64,000 nucleotides of DNA from Trissonchulus latispiculum (GCA_030248195.1 JASAND010021212.1:1-64000); one strand, 5' to 3'; positions 41,315-54,513 are shown, counted from the first letter of the stretch. The notes: a model not told the origin generated them from the sequence alone. Numbers and translations are program-made.

Positions 41315-41504
41315 GGTGAACCTGTTTGGTCTTGCTCAGCTGATTCCTTTCAATTTTCTGGCTTGGGGATTGGGATCTTATGCCGTATATAAGCAAAAGT
41401 GGGAACTATATGCGACAGTAACTGCGATTCATATAATCCTTGGCACATTGTTCTTCCTTTATCACACATTGGAAATGCCGACGGTATTCTTTACCTTTGA
41501 TTGA
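41315..41504 (+). CDS. Last exon of a multi-pass membrane protein (possible GPCR)
   Basis: After a strong acceptor (TTCTGTTGTTTCAG) an open stretch of 62 codons encodes two membrane segments. These are NLFGLAQLIPFNFLAWGLGS and TAIHIILGTLFFLYHTLEMP, joined by a short loop (YKQKWELYA), followed by a TGA. Length and spacing resemble the sixth and seventh helices of a secretin/adhesion-type receptor (W.lG and FFLYH motifs). No earlier exons can be connected with confidence. This is probably host, not transposon, sequence. Confidence 0.45.
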
Positions 41505-42633
41505 CAGTTATTTTGCTTTAATAAGCTAAGGAGTTTGGGTTTTGTAGTTATTAAACTTTTTCAGTCACTTTTTGACATATATTTTGCTTTAATAAGCTTC
41601 GGAGTTTGGCATTTGTCGTAATTTAACTTATTCATTCACTTTTTGAAAGTCATTAGACTATTGCTATTGCTGAAAGCAGTCGTCGCTACTTCCTGCTTTT
41701 CGTTACAGGCAGTGCGTACACTAAACTGATGCAAGCATGCATATTTGTCACATTGTTTTAGTTAATACTATATTAAAAAGTACCAAATTGAAACTCAAAA
41801 AGACCGAATGATTTTGTTAATTTTAACTGTAAAGCTAAAATCTGATTCAAGATTCGAAGTAACTGCATCTATTTCTGATTATAGGTCAGACGTGGTCTTG
41901 AAAAAGCAAGCAGAATTGTGTATAATTGCTGCCAGAAAGTAGTTATCGATTAAACTGAACAAAGTATCTTGTATTTGTCTAGTTCTGTGGTATGCCATTA
42001 TGCGACGCCATTAATAACATCTTAGTGTGATGTATCTGTACAACACATGGCATTACTGATAGGCATTAACACAGCAGCGCAAAAGAATCGGATTCAAAGA
42101 TCTGTTTTCGAGTCCTGAATCCTGTAACTGATGCAGCCTGGCATTTTGAAGTTCGCGATTTGAAATTGGGAATTTTCAGACAGACCAATAAAATGTACAC
42201 TGTTATAGTCACTTGCAATGAGTTGTTGCTTATAACCTTCTCAGCTGAATCAAGCTTTCACAGCACCAGCACCACATTCATCTCAGGCTGCAATTGCATT
42301 TCAAATATCTATTAATGGTAGAGCCACTGTTTTCGGCAAACAGGTAAAGCCTTCTCCAACGTTCCTTTATGCCAGGGTTGAGTAGTGGCACAATACTAAA
42401 AAATTCATCAAATTGGATCTTTTTGGCAGAAAGTACCATTTTAGCACAGTCTTTCGGTTTTTGGGTAGAATGATAATCTGCGCACACTTCATATAATATG
42501 GGCATCCAGCTGTCAAGAAGCATTTTATTGTTCTCCTTTCGATTAGTGATTCGATTACTCCTAAAGATTCTTTAATTTAGTTATAAGCTTTGATGGTTAT
42601 CGAATTAAACTCCACTCCAGTATATGCCAACCC
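41505..42633. other. No gene seen
   Basis: AT-rich. A near-direct repeat of about 60 bp (TATTTTGCTTTAATAAGCT followed by GGAGTTTGG) occurs at about 41510-41570 and 41580-41640. Confidence 0.45.
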
Positions 42634-43088
42634 CATAGTTTCACCGGGGGGGGGGGGGGGGTGGGGGTACCCCCGCCCCCAACAGTTTCGACCAACTTTA
42701 TCCCCTTCCAGATCTTTTTACCTTCCCTTCACCCACTGTTGGTTAGCCCCCTGACCCCCCCCCCCCAGCTACTTCTCGGGGCCAACAAGTTAGGTAAACT
42801 TCGCCACAAATGGTCATTTCTTGAAAAACTTTCTCAAATTTTTGCTTAGAATCGCTATAAAACCATATAAAAACGTTGCCTAAAACGATAAAAAAGTATT
42901 GTTTTGACTAAAAAAAGCGTCAGAATACAGAAACTTTTGCGTTTTCAGGCCGGTTCTTGAATTTCCTGAGGTCCGAATTTGAGGGCTTTAGGGGGGGTGC
43001 TCCCCATCACATTTCTTGGGTTGTCCGCCAAATTTTCAAAGCTTACCCTCCCCCAACCGAAATTTCCGGTGAAACTGTGATCACCTAG
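42634..43088. mobile_element. MITE-like element with G-runs, copy 1
   Basis: CATAGTTTCACCGG followed by a long G-run at the left end. The complementary CCGGTGAAACTGTG lies near 43066-43079 at the right. GGGGG/CCCCC blocks lie subterminally. No ORF of note. Exact ends are uncertain. Confidence 0.5.
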
Positions 43089-43374
43089 AAATCGGAACTG
43101 TTTTTTGTAATTTAGCCGTTTTATCTTCAAAATAAAGCTTGTTTATAACGTTTTAGGCGTTTTTGCACCGTTTTAAAGCGATTGTAGCCAAGATTTGAGA
43201 AAATGTTTTCAAAAAATCGCCATTTTTAGACAAATTTAGCTAAGTTTTAGGGTCCAAAATTGCTGGGGAGGGTTCCGGGGGGTGGGTTGCGCAAAGTTGG
43301 GGGAGGGTAAGTCAAAAAATCAGCGTTGAGGTAAGTCTTCCCAAATTTAATGGGGGATACCGCCCCCTCACTCC

Positions 43375-43907
43375 CATAGTTTCACCGGACATTATGGTTA
43401 GGGGAAGGTAAACTTTGAAAATTTGGCGGTTGACCCCCTAAATGTGATGGGCGTAGCCCCCCGAACCCCCCCCCACCAAAATTCAGACCTCAGTTAATTC
43501 AAAAATTACCTAAAAACGCAAACTTTTCAGCATTTTAACGATTTTTTCTTCAAAACAACACTCGTTTTTATTATTTTTGGCGTTTTTACACGGTTTTAAA
43601 GCGATTCCAAGCCAAACGTTGAAAAAAAATTTCAAAAAATGGCCATGTTTGGCACAATTAGCCTACATTTTGGCACCAAAAAAGTGCTGGTTGGTTCGGG
43701 AGGGGGGTGGTGGTAACCAAACGTGGGGGGAGGGGGGGTAAAGTTGGTTGAAAATGTTGGTGGCGGGGGTACCTCCCAACCTCCCCTAGTGAAACTCAGC
43801 TCACCCCAAGGAAACCAAGGGGGTACCCCTTCTAAACTCAGCCATCAATTTCCAAAAGTCACACCCCCCCCTGAGACCCAAATCTCCAGGGAAACTATGC
43901 ACCTATG
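43375..43907. mobile_element. MITE-like element with G-runs, copy 2
   Basis: CATAGTTTCACCGG at 43375. The inverted CCAGGGAAACTATG lies near 43886-43899, followed by CACCTATG. The same G-run architecture as copy 1 and the same interior phrases (for example TTTTGGCACC) suggest one family. No target duplication found. Confidence 0.5.
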
Positions 43908-44047
43908 CCATGGCACCCTAAATCTCCGTTACACACTCGATTCTCAGTACCTCTCATTTATTAAATGTATACTGTAATTCAATGCTTTGTTGCTCCACGC
44001 TGCCCCGCTCCGCTCCAACTACGAGTCCGACGGCACAAAATCCAGAT

Positions 44048-44296
44048 CATAGATGTACCTTGAGAAAAAGTTGGGGGTGGGGTAGCCGAAATTAGGGTGG
44101 GTGGGGTCAGCCGGTTTTGGGTGGGGTGGGGTCCAGAAAAATCGGATTTGGGGGTAAAATATTTTCTTCACAATTTGCTGAAAAAATTTGCGGTTTTGAA
44201 AAGTTAGCAATATTTGAACGAATTTGATCATTTTTTCGAAATCGACTTTTCCATTTGGGGGAGGGGTTCCCCCACCCCCTCCCAGGTCCACCTATG
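44048..44296. mobile_element. hAT-like MITE with perfect 8-bp target duplication
   Basis: Ends CATAGATGTACC and GGTCCACCTATG are imperfect inverted repeats. The perfect 8-bp duplication ATCCAGAT flanks both sides (44040-44047 and 44297-44304). GGGGTGGGG-type arrays lie inside both ends. At 249 bp it cannot encode a transposase. Confidence 0.75.
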
Positions 44297-44310
44297 ATCC
44301 AGATCCAGTA

Positions 44311-44707
44311 CAAGTCAGTTAAAATTCGAATTCACAGTAAACGAGCTTTGAGTTAGCTAAAGCGTGCTTGCATTGACTGGTAACAGATGAACTATTACTT
44401 TTTAAATTATTAGTTAAATTATTAGTATATGGAAGCAATCAGTAGCCTTTATGAACAGTTTCCTCATAAAGTTTCGCGACATGGATCAATCATGGGAGTG
44501 ATAAGTGACATTTAGCACTCCTATAATAAAATTAGTTTTACTAATGGTCTGTGTGTCACGCAGGTTTTATCGATTTTCTGTGTTATTTACTAACCTTTTA
44601 CTGTTGGATTTCTCGAACTTCTCTGCGAACTTTGATTTCTTCGATTTTTCTATCGGATTGTCCTGATTATTTTTTCTATTTCCTGCTACCTGGGTTATCT
44701 TATCACT
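44311..44707. other. Leader region of the LINE
   Basis: No gene. Probably includes the 5' untranslated part of the LINE that follows. Confidence 0.35.
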
Positions 44708-45631
44708 ATGGTTGGAGGCAAACCAAAACCGGCTTCGCAGTCCGGTGTTTCTGCTGCCGGTACTAAGCCGTATTGGTGCGGTCTAGAGGATTATAAGTCT
44801 ATGGTCCAGTGTTCAGTTTGCGAATCATTCAGTCATTATGAATGTATGGGAGTGGCCAGCGTGCATGAGCTTAGTTTGATAATTAACAATACTCCTGGTA
44901 ATTACGTTTGTAAATTGTGTGTGCCTAAACTTACTCCGGCTCTTAAAGAGGATCTGTTGAAGCTGAGCCAACATGGCAAGATTTGGTGTTATGCGGTGTC
45001 TACCGTATTGGCAAATCCAGCCCATGTTGCGACCGGTCCTACCTTGTCTGAAGACTCCATTTCTCGAATGGTAGCCGCGGCAACTACCGCTGCTACAGAG
45101 GCGGCTACCAAGGCGGCCACCACTGCGGTGCTTAGCTATATTTCAGAATTTCTTGAAAAACGCTCCAAGAAGAACAATCTGGTAGTGGTGGATCTGTCGG
45201 AAAAATACCCAAACGAGCCCATGAAGCAGACTGTTGATGATGGACAAAAGATTGGTAACTTTTGTGATGAATTGGAAATTCCCCGGTGCGCCATATCTGC
45301 TACTTTTAGGGAGGGTAAAACCCCAGGGAAACGGATTTTGAAGGTGTGCTTCAAGGAAAACTTGGTGACTGAAAGAAATGTGTTCCTGAAAGAAGCTGGC
45401 GGGCTTTCGGACTGTGCACGGTCCAAATATAAGCCTTTTGTATGACCCGACCTCACTGCAAATGAACGATTTGCTGATCGTAAGTTACGTGAAGAGCTTT
45501 ATGCTCGCCGAGAATCTGAGAATAAAGATCTTATAATACGGCGTGGCAGAATAATTGAGCGACCCCAGCCGCCGACAACTCCAAATGAAAATGGAGAAAA
45601 CCTAAACCCTGGTGCCCCTGTGGGAAACTAA
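44708..45631 (+). pseudogene. CR1-like LINE ORF1 with PHD-type zinc domain (one stop)
   Basis: ORF1 protein of a non-LTR retrotransposon, an RNA-binding chaperone. The N-terminal PHD-like finger has C.. and H/C ligands in YWCGLEDYKSMVQCSVCESF and SHYECMGV, and YVCKLCVP. It is followed by an alanine/threonine helix (TTAATEAATKAATTAVLS) and a C-terminal domain (LVVVDLSEKYPNE; FCDELEIPRCAISATFREGK). A TGA at 45443 interrupts the frame, which stays open in phase to 45631 (RRESENKDLIIRRGRIIERP). Confidence 0.75.
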
Positions 45632-45649
45632 ACCGTTCCAACCGAAGTA

Positions 45650-47500
45650 GTCATTCCAATATTTCAAGTTTATTATCGTTCACCTATGTTAATGCTCGAA
45701 GTGTTAAAAATAAGATTGATGAACTCTGCTTCCAAGTTGATCAAAACAGAAAGTTCATATTTTTGTTAACTGAAACTTGGTTAACGGAGGCAGATCTCAT
45801 TTTCGGCACAATTTTGAGAACGCACAATATTGTAAGGTCTGATGACTCAACTAGGAAAGGACAGGGTGGTGGTGTTATGATATTTATACCTAAATTTTTA
45901 CAATTTAATATAATCGAACAAGTATCAAATAACTATTTTGACGCTATAATATGAGATATTTATGCTGCTAAAAAAGAAAAATTTCGAGTTTGCTTAGCAT
46001 ACAGAACTGCTTCGGCTGATAAACGGCAATCTACTTACAGTCTGATAGGTAAATTTCGCGAACATCTTGATAATGCTTTTACTAAGTTTGTGTTTGGTGA
46101 TTTTAATTATCCTATGATTAACTGGTTAGATGTTACTAATATGCCTTGTATTGATCGTGAATTTTATGAATCTATGCTTGAATTTGGTCTTGATCAACTT
46201 GTTTTGGAACCCACCCATATATCGGGTAATACTTTGGATCTTGTTTTTACAAATTATGCCGACCAGTTGCCAAATTTGTGCGTAACCTCACCTCAATTGT
46301 GAATCAATTTGGTTTCCGCAAAAAACGGTCAACAGTAGCGCAGCTTCTCACTACTTTAAACAATTAGACTAAGGCGTTAGATCATAAATTAAACATTGAC
46401 GTGATTTATCTCGACATAGCAAATGCATTTGACACAGTTTCTCATCCTAAGCTACTCCAAATTCTTACTTCGCTAGGTATAAATGGACTTTTTCACATTT
46501 GGATATCAAATTATTTAACTGGTAGAAAGCAGTTCGTTCAAGTTGAGCAGTGCTCTTCTACGAAATTATCGGTAATTTCCGGGGTTCCTCAAGGAAGCAT
46601 TCTAGGTCCTTTGTTGTTTTTGCTATATATTAATGACTTATGCTCTGTATTACGTACGCTTGATGTTAAATTGTATGCCGACGATGCTAAGCTCTATTTG
46701 GCTTATGCAAATTCTGATGAAAGTCAAGTCTTAGTTCAGTATGACTTGGATAATGTATATAATTGGACTAATACTAAGCAACTATCTTTAGCCTTATCTA
46801 AATGTGTTGTTATGTATTTGGGACATTTAAATCCCAGAATGACTTACGTTCTCGGTACTCAGCAACTTGATAATGTTTCCAATTTTGTGGATCTTGGTGT
46901 TAGAATATCTAGCGATCTAAAATTTTCTATGCATTGCAATGATATTGCAAAAGCTGGTTTTAAAAAGTTAACCTGATCTTTTCAGCTTTCCAAAATAGAA
47001 ATCCAAAATTTATGATAAAACTGTACAAAGCATATGTGAGGCCAAAACTTGAGTATTGTTCTGAAGTTTGGTCACCTTATTTGTTTAAAGACATTGACTT
47101 GATAGAACGCGTCCAACGTCTTTTTACCAGAAAGTTGTCTGGCTTTCGAAATTTATCTTATGCTGAACGTTTAAATAAACTAAATTTGCCTTCCTTGGAA
47201 GAAAGGAGGATATATAAGGATATGGTTATGGTGTATAAAATTATTCATGGTCTGGTACAACTGTCATTTGATGATTTCTTTGAGTACACTCGAAATCCTG
47301 CTATGCGAGGTAACTCTAGAAAGTTGATCATAAAAGAACAAGTTTAAACGTTAGAAAATATTTTTTCAATCAAAGGGTGATTGAAATTTAGAATTCTTTG
47401 GATGATTTCGTTGTTTCAGCAGAAAATCTTGAAATTTTTAAAAGCCGTCTCGCTGCTATTTCATTTTTGAACTTCACCAAGGGGCGAGGATTAGCAGCCA
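45650..47500 (+). pseudogene. CR1-like LINE ORF2: endonuclease and reverse transcriptase (decayed)
   Basis: AP-endonuclease part: VNARSVKNKIDELC, LLTETWLTEADLIF, FVFGDFNYPMINW, and SGNTLDLVFTN. The reverse transcriptase starts abruptly at VNQFGFRKKRSTVAQLL, then DVIYLDIANAFDTV (first Asp), SGVPQGSILGPLLFLLYIND, and LYADDAKLY (catalytic pair). It continues with the thumb and LYKAYVRPKLEYCSEVWSP, to the C-terminal FKSRL. Stops at about 45951, 46300, 46364 and 46974, plus later ones. Near 46280-46300 the region between endonuclease and reverse transcriptase is missing, so the copy carries an internal deletion. Retrotransposition-incompetent. Confidence 0.88.
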
Positions 47501-50500
47501 GATAATCGGCCCACCTTGCTCCTTTCAACCTACAATATTGTGCAATGATGCGTCTATAACCACTTTTTTGTTTTGTCATTTATATGCTGAATTGTAATAC
47601 TATGCGTTGCTACGTATTCTTTGGTTGGTTGATTAAACTACTACTAATGAATAAAAGGCGGCTCAATCCTTAATTTGCTTGGCTCAATCAAAGTACAGCA
47701 TAACAATTTTGGCTCAATCAGTTTTGGTGTTGGCTGATTCAATGGGAGTGCCAGGTGTACAAAAGTCAACAATGTGCTATTTTTATTTTAGGGTTTAGCA
47801 TGTAGCTTTCCTTCTCCTTTTCCATATTCCTCTTTGCAAAGCAAGGCTCTTCGAAAACATATTGTTCGTGTTGTGCGCAGAAGGAATAAATGTTTTGTTT
47901 TTGTTTTTATTATTTACTTTCCACGTTCCTCTTTTGAAATGCCCTATCGAAATAGCTCTGCCGTCGGTTTTTGTCAGAACATCATCAAAGCTGAGATTGG
48001 TGACTGATAACAAGCAATAGGCTCGTGGTGCAGACATGTGTAGCTAAACGACTTTTACTACCAAAATGTTATTATTGTCTCACTGCGTTGTGATGTTGAA
48101 ACTATGCATTGCAACACAGTTAAAAATAAAATATGCGTTTTGGTTACTACGACAACATGCACTTAGGATCTTGACTTACAATCGCCAGGAACTATTTAAA
48201 TTATGTACCTTCGAAATTAGTGACGTTCCTTGGAGAAATTACATTTCTTTAATTTTGTTAAAAGCTTAAATGACTTCGTGCACGAAACTGTCGTTTGGGC
48301 CAGTTACAGAAAAGACTTAATCTTCATTATTTAAAATGAAGCCAGACCAGATCAGTAATGTCGGCAATTTAGTCGGAACTGTACATAATTTGAGTTACCA
48401 TAGTAATAACTGATTTTCAGCTCAGTATGCTAACTAAGTTGATGAGACCAACCTAAGCATAAGCAGTTTATTTTCATAGCTTCTCTGTTTCTTCCTCTTC
48501 CATATTCCTGATGAAGAGTGGATGATGAAGAGTAGCTGCAAATGCTAAGTTCTTAATTAGATAAGAATTCCGCCAAATAATAAAATCTTAGGCACCGCTA
48601 TCTTGACTGCAAGCAATTAGGAAAGAGTTTTCCTATTTTAATGATTGCAAATAGTAATATTTTGATATCCTGTTGTGCGATTCTCCTACGTACCCTACTA
48701 GGAAGGATGGTACATAAGAGGATGTCTGGGAGGTGTCTGGGAGGGAGTTAGGAGACAACCCAAACCTGCTTCAAAAGCCTTTTCTTGAATTTACTGACGC
48801 TGCTACTAAACTCATTTAACTTAGGAGACGCGTTAGAGTGGAAGATAGCACTCTTAGCTTAGGAGAATCTTTTGAAACGCGGCTCTCCTAAGTGAGCACC
48901 TATGCTGAATTTAGGAGCGCTTCTAGGCCTAGGAGAATCTTTTGCAACGTGGCCCTGAAATCTAGATCATTTTCGGCTAGAGAGTCCTGGGACTCTGCTA
49001 AAAATCTAGTCAACGCCATGGCCCAGCATAGTGCCAAATTCTCATTTCTATGGACCTTATGCTACGTCCAGAAAGATGGAACAACTATTTGATTCTCATC
49101 ATCCCACCTCAATTGCTTTGTTTCCAGCTTCATATTTGTTCAGTGTCGTATTAAAGCAATGTGCTGAAAAAATCTTTAAGTTACGTTATGCAAACGTTTA
49201 ATATTAGTACGATAAATAATTGTACAACAAAACAAACTTTTGACAAATTTGGCTGAGTCACAGTAAATCATTTTGTTTTCATTGCTGTTAAATCCGCAGT
49301 TTCGTAATTTGGATAGTTGATCATTACTTTGTCGTCATGAAGTATAAATATAATTTTGTTACACGTTGCTACAGGCATATTTCAATTGTTTTCTTTGTTC
49401 ATTTAAGACTGGGAATGACCATATTAACAATATTGGCTTAAGTTGCTGGAACAATGTTTTTGCGTTAACTTTTTGTCCCAATAAAATGTGTTCACAGGCG
49501 ACGACCTGCTGACGACGCTATGAAACTGTTTTTGGGAAATAACAATTTTAGATTGGCTTGCGTATTGTGTTGGCTTGGTGGCAGTTTCTCAATAAGTAAG
49601 TCTTAATGGAAAGCAAAGCTACCTCCAAGAGTACATGACTATTAACCACTAAAGGACTTCTCTTCTTTGCATTGCATAACGATGCTCCGACCACAATACG
49701 CGAATGTTCTCCCGTTTGATGGGGTTTGATCTCTGTTTGCGGAGTAGCCAAACGAGATCAAATTAGGAAAGGGTCGATAAGAAGCCTGAATCTGAATTGG
49801 CTGTTGGCGACCCCACCCGAAGAACTGCTTTTGGAAATACGCTGCAAAAATCCTGAGCTCTATTGCCCCTGCCATAAGGAATGTGGTCTCTGACGACAGT
49901 GCAATCTGATTAGCTGTAGACTACTCTCGAAACGGCTGTGAAATGTTTTGACTACCTCCACACCATCAAAATTGTGGTCGAACATTACTACGTAATGCAA
50001 CAAAGATGAGCCCTCTAGTTGCTCACTCTTCTTCTAATATATAGTGCAGTTATGTACTCTGGCTATCAGATTGCTTAGCATTTAGTATTAGGGCTGCAAA
50101 TTTATTGTCAAATTAAAGAGCATTTTAATTGTCATGTGAGTCAAAAATAAAAGAACTAATGTTATTCAGATATCCCTGACCAGAATTGTGCTGCGTAATG
50201 CTCAATTGTCACTCTCGGAGGAATTTTGTCTGACAAACTCTTAAAATATAATCCCAATTTTACGACTATTACATTATTATTAATATTAATAATATTACAT
50301 TATTATTATTATTATTTTACCATTATTAATTTAAATTCAGAAGAGTATACAGCACTCAATAACTCTATCGCATTATAAGTGGTTCACAAGTAAATCCAAT
50401 TTTGTGCCTATTCTGAGCATTGTTGGCATAAAGCGCTTGTGGTCTACGTTGTCGAAGAATTTTCTGTATTTAAGAACGGTTCGGTCGTTCTTATTACAGA

Positions 50501-50579
50501 CTTTGAAGGTGATCTTGAAGCTTACAAATACATATGTTTTATAGTGCAAAAAACTGCTGTGTTTATCATACAATTTTAG
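47501..50579. other. Intergenic DNA with short degenerate repeats
   Basis: GGCTCAATC(A) occurs three times at 47650-47725. CTTAGGAGA/TTAGGAGAATCTTTTG motifs recur at 48820-48950. ATT trinucleotide repeats lie near 50270-50320. No convincing gene. Confidence 0.45.
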
Positions 50580-50739
50580 TTTGTCCTGATGGCTGGACTG
50601 TAGTAAACGATTTTTGCCTTAAGCATTTTGCCGGCAACACAATGAACATGGAAAGTGCTAGGAAGATATGTCAGAGTGAAAATGGTGATTTGGCTGTTTG
50701 GAGGGACGCTGATGATTACTATCGGATTAAAAGTTACAT
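50580..50739 (+). CDS. C-type lectin-like domain exon (N-terminal half)
   Basis: Follows an acceptor (ATACAATTTTAG) and ends at a GTGAGG donor. The peptide runs CPDGWTVVNDFCLKHF, then ESARKICQSENGDLAVWRD. It matches the start of C-type lectin-like domains: CP.GW, a second cysteine 11 residues on, the A..C helix, then G..LA. The phase-2 end requires a partner exon that I could not find nearby. Such domains bind carbohydrate or protein in secreted or receptor proteins. Probably a host gene or gene fragment. Confidence 0.6.
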
Positions 50740-53700
50740 GTGAGGCATTATTGTATATAAACGGAGCAGAGTAAGACATGACGACCTGGCACAAATTAGG
50801 TGGGTAACTTTTTAAGATCAGATATTTGACAGATTGTTTTAAACCAGAAATTTAGTCTCAAGTGAAACCAAAAGCCTTTTCAGGAAAAAGTTTAAGCCAG
50901 CCAGCCACAACATAGGAACAAACCGGTAAACAGACCCGTTAAGACCCGTTTAACATCCCTTTCAGGAAAGAATTAGCTGGAAGGAAAGTAAACGTTTTGT
51001 GGAGAAGTTAAAATTGATACTTTTAGCTCTACTCTCTCTACACTACTCTACTCTATTCTACTTTACTTTACTTTACTTTACTTTACTTTTACGCTACTAT
51101 TTGCTAAATAGGCCGCAATTAATTAATTACGAAATAGAAACATACGATAAGTGCCATTTAGTTGGTACAACTAAACGATCCTGACCACGTCGTGGAGATT
51201 TATGGCTATGATCTAAAACTTTACAATTCAATAGTTTAACTTCTGCCTAACTGAATGGCTTAGCCATTGGCTGCTAATAGCCTTTCTCGAATCCAAGTCA
51301 GTTCCTGGTTGGGTTTTGACGGGGTGGGTTGTGCTGGTGCAGTCCATTCTACCTTTTTACTTTAGTTCTGTAATTTCCCGTTGAATTTTCTGCGTTTATG
51401 AGGTAATATCCAGTTTATATTCGGTATCCAGATTTACCGCTTTTTTAGCTGTAAACACTGTTAAACTCAAAGTACTGCTACTGCAGCCAATTTGCAAGCA
51501 TTTCCTAAGAGCTTGTTATCATGCACCTTTTCATTTTACTGGTTTTAACGCCGTAGTAATGAGCAGTTGCAACAAATCAGTGTCGAAAGGTTATGATTTT
51601 GGCATTTCTTGCTTGCAACAAAATTACATAATGCATAAGATTACAACAGCTGGCATTCGCTATGTATTATAAGCTTGCCACATCCTCTGCACCTACGGCC
51701 TCCACCACCTCCATCTATACCTAATTTGGGGTACAATTTGCTGGAGGGTCATCCTTTAGCGTGCCACGCTTAGGAATACATAGCGTATGCCAGCGGTCAT
51801 ATTGTTATGTATTATTAATCTTGCTTGCAGTTTTGTTTTAAATGAAATATAAAATTTGTCAATCAGTTGCAGTAAAAATTGGACCTACCAACATAACCGT
51901 TTAGAGTGAACGGAACAGCAGCTTCAAACTTAGTACCGTCGTAAAGTTAAGATGGTGGCAGGCAACGCGTTAGGAGGAATTATTTTCGCAAAATACTGAA
52001 TCACGAGTAATCAAAAACCGAAGAGATGTAAAGACCCGGGTGAGATAGCTAAAGTGGTTCCATCTCTAGTTCAACAAAAAAGGCACCTGACCCATCCTAT
52101 TTCAAACAGGCACCTTAGCTTCATAGCCATTAATTCAGCACCAAAAAATTCTATGCCAAGTGAAACACGGTCGAACGCTACAAAATTCTAAATTCTTAGT
52201 CATTTTATTGTCATTTATTTCCATTATGATTGAAATTATAATGGTTTGGTAATACAGTTAATAAAAGTTTTGATAAATTGTCAGCATTGAATCATTAAAA
52301 TTCTTATCATCAGTACTACAGGTGGTCACAGTCACGAAACCAGTATCAGACATAAAGTTGCGGTTCAGTGCGCAACAACGGGTTTCACTTTCACTGACCG
52401 CGGCAAGTAGCCAATGAAGATCAACTTTTTCGCTTCTATGTGTATGGATGTCGCCATTAAATGAGGAACTAAAGCATATCTCCTACATACGAGTTTTGCA
52501 AATAAGGCAATTGTAATTCATTCTGGCAAGCTGCATTTTTCTCAAACATTTCCAGCACATTGCAGTGGTTCAAGATACCAGAGAATTGGCGCTTTGAAAT
52601 AGATAACAAGCAGCAACTGGTTCCTAAATCTAAACAAGCAAACTTTAAAATATCAAGTCATCAAAGGAGTTGCAAGGTGCAAATACTTAAATTGCATTCT
52701 TAAAGAATAAAATTTCTAAATTATTATAAAAATGCTAGTTTTATTTAAAATAGCTTAACCTAAAATCAAATCAATAAAAATGCATGCATTTTTTGTAGTT
52801 GATGCAACAGCATCAATAACTGATTCAATTATAATGTTTTTCTTCCTTTCGAAGAACTTGGCAAACAAATTTAAGGGAGCCGCGACAATTGTCAAGCGGC
52901 TCCATCTGGTCGAGTGGTCATGTGCAGTCCATTTAATTCTAGACTAGGAATGACCGGGCTGTGTGACGATAGTGTTTTCCCACTTACACAATCCGCCTCG
53001 TTAACAATAACCATGGGTCCCGTTACACAAACCATATGTGCCACACAACCTTTAAATATTTTTCTAATTTTTCCTTAAATCTCAGCAACAGTCTAAATTT
53101 TAAATTAAAGTAGGTAGACAGAATACATTTGAGCCGACATTAACAATATACCATTTGATTCATTGTATTTAATGAACTGTCGCCACTTTGACCTGGACAT
53201 ATACAACTTGCATTAAAGTGACGATATAAATAGGTGTGCCAAAATACATTATGTCATCTTTATTTTGCAATGGATGAGTTTTCTGCTCCCGATATAAGAA
53301 AATCTAAGTGAGGAAATGATGCACTGATTTACAACAGTTTGTTAGATCCCGTCCACTGCTTTGAATTTTCAAAGACTGCTACTAAAGCCGGCAAAACTAA
53401 CTGTAATTGCATCGAGTGCCGAAAGCTGAATGAAGCAACTGAACAACAACGACTTTGGCCCAATCCCAAGTGTTCGCATTTAGGCAGATGGCAGATTCGA
53501 GAATGATCCTGACCAGCCATTTAGACCCCATTTTTGCCAACCTTTGACTAAAATCAACGTCTAAATCAAGAAGGTAAGAGGTAACTTGTATAACTGTAAA
53601 CATAATCGGCTATGGAGAGGGAGGCTATGTAAAAAAGTGCAAGGCCATATCATGATAAACGTCACCTTTTACAGCATTCTGATCTACGCTGGTTTTTCTT

Positions 53701-54155
53701 CGAGTCTTGGGACTTTTATTTTCAAGTTCTGGGGGTTTGTAACTTTTCGAAGAACGGAGATTTGATAATGCTAGGGGGCACACCTCGATGCTGTATGGGA
53801 AAGTTCGCGATATGGAAATGTTGAAGAATGCTACTTTTCCTGATATTGTGTTTCGTGGACGTGTATTTCATTGGCTCAAGTTGTTCATCGGCAGGTTCAA
53901 TTCAAAGGACTCACTCTTCCTTATGAGCAAAGGCAGCCTTACGCTGGTCCACAGTTTGCTGAAATAACGCAATGGGTTCGTCAGCACATTGCTTTATCGC
54001 TTCTGGTGCCGAATTTAATTCGGCCTGCATGGGGTAGATATCTTTTTAGGCATTTTCATTTTTAGGCGTCGGCGAAGATTCCAGTACGAACCGGCTTGAT
54101 TCCATACTTGGCAGCAAATTCCTGAGCAATAGGCACATTCCGGATTATCAGCAAA
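50740..54155. other. Intergenic DNA, no gene seen
   Basis: Includes an ACTCT/ACTTT pentamer microsatellite at about 51032-51090. Otherwise AT-rich with no recognised coding region. Confidence 0.45.
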
Positions 54156-54450
54156 GTTCCAAATTTTCCAGAAGTATTCCTGGAATCTAAAAATCAACGA
54201 AATTCTTTGAGCTAAATTCCAGATTTAACAGAGGTATTCCTGGAATCTAAAAATCAACGAAATTCTTCGAGCTAAATTCCAGATTTTCCCGAGGTATTCC
54301 TAGAATCCAAAAATCAACGAAATTCTTTGAGCTAAATTCTAGATTTCCCAGAGTATTCTTGGAATCTAAAAATCAACGAAATTCTAGGAATAAAATTCCA
54401 GACTTTTCCGAGGTATTCCTGGAATCTAATTTTTTTGGAATCAACGAAAT
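54156..54450 (+). repeat. Tandem repeat, about 60 bp x 5
   Basis: Five degenerate units with the core TATTCCTGGAATCTAAAAAT followed by CAACGAAATTCT, and a variable joint (TTTGAGCTAAATTCCAGA). The last unit has a small insertion. Non-coding. Confidence 0.9.
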
Positions 54451-54513
54451 CTTTTGACAGACGCATTTCTGGATAGAGTTTGTGGGAAGATGGTTTGTGT
54501 AATTAATTTGTGT

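Noticed and set aside
48508..48540. CTGATGAAGAG resembling a hammerhead core
   Set aside because: No stem II pair and no GAAAC follow within range, so it is not a ribozyme.
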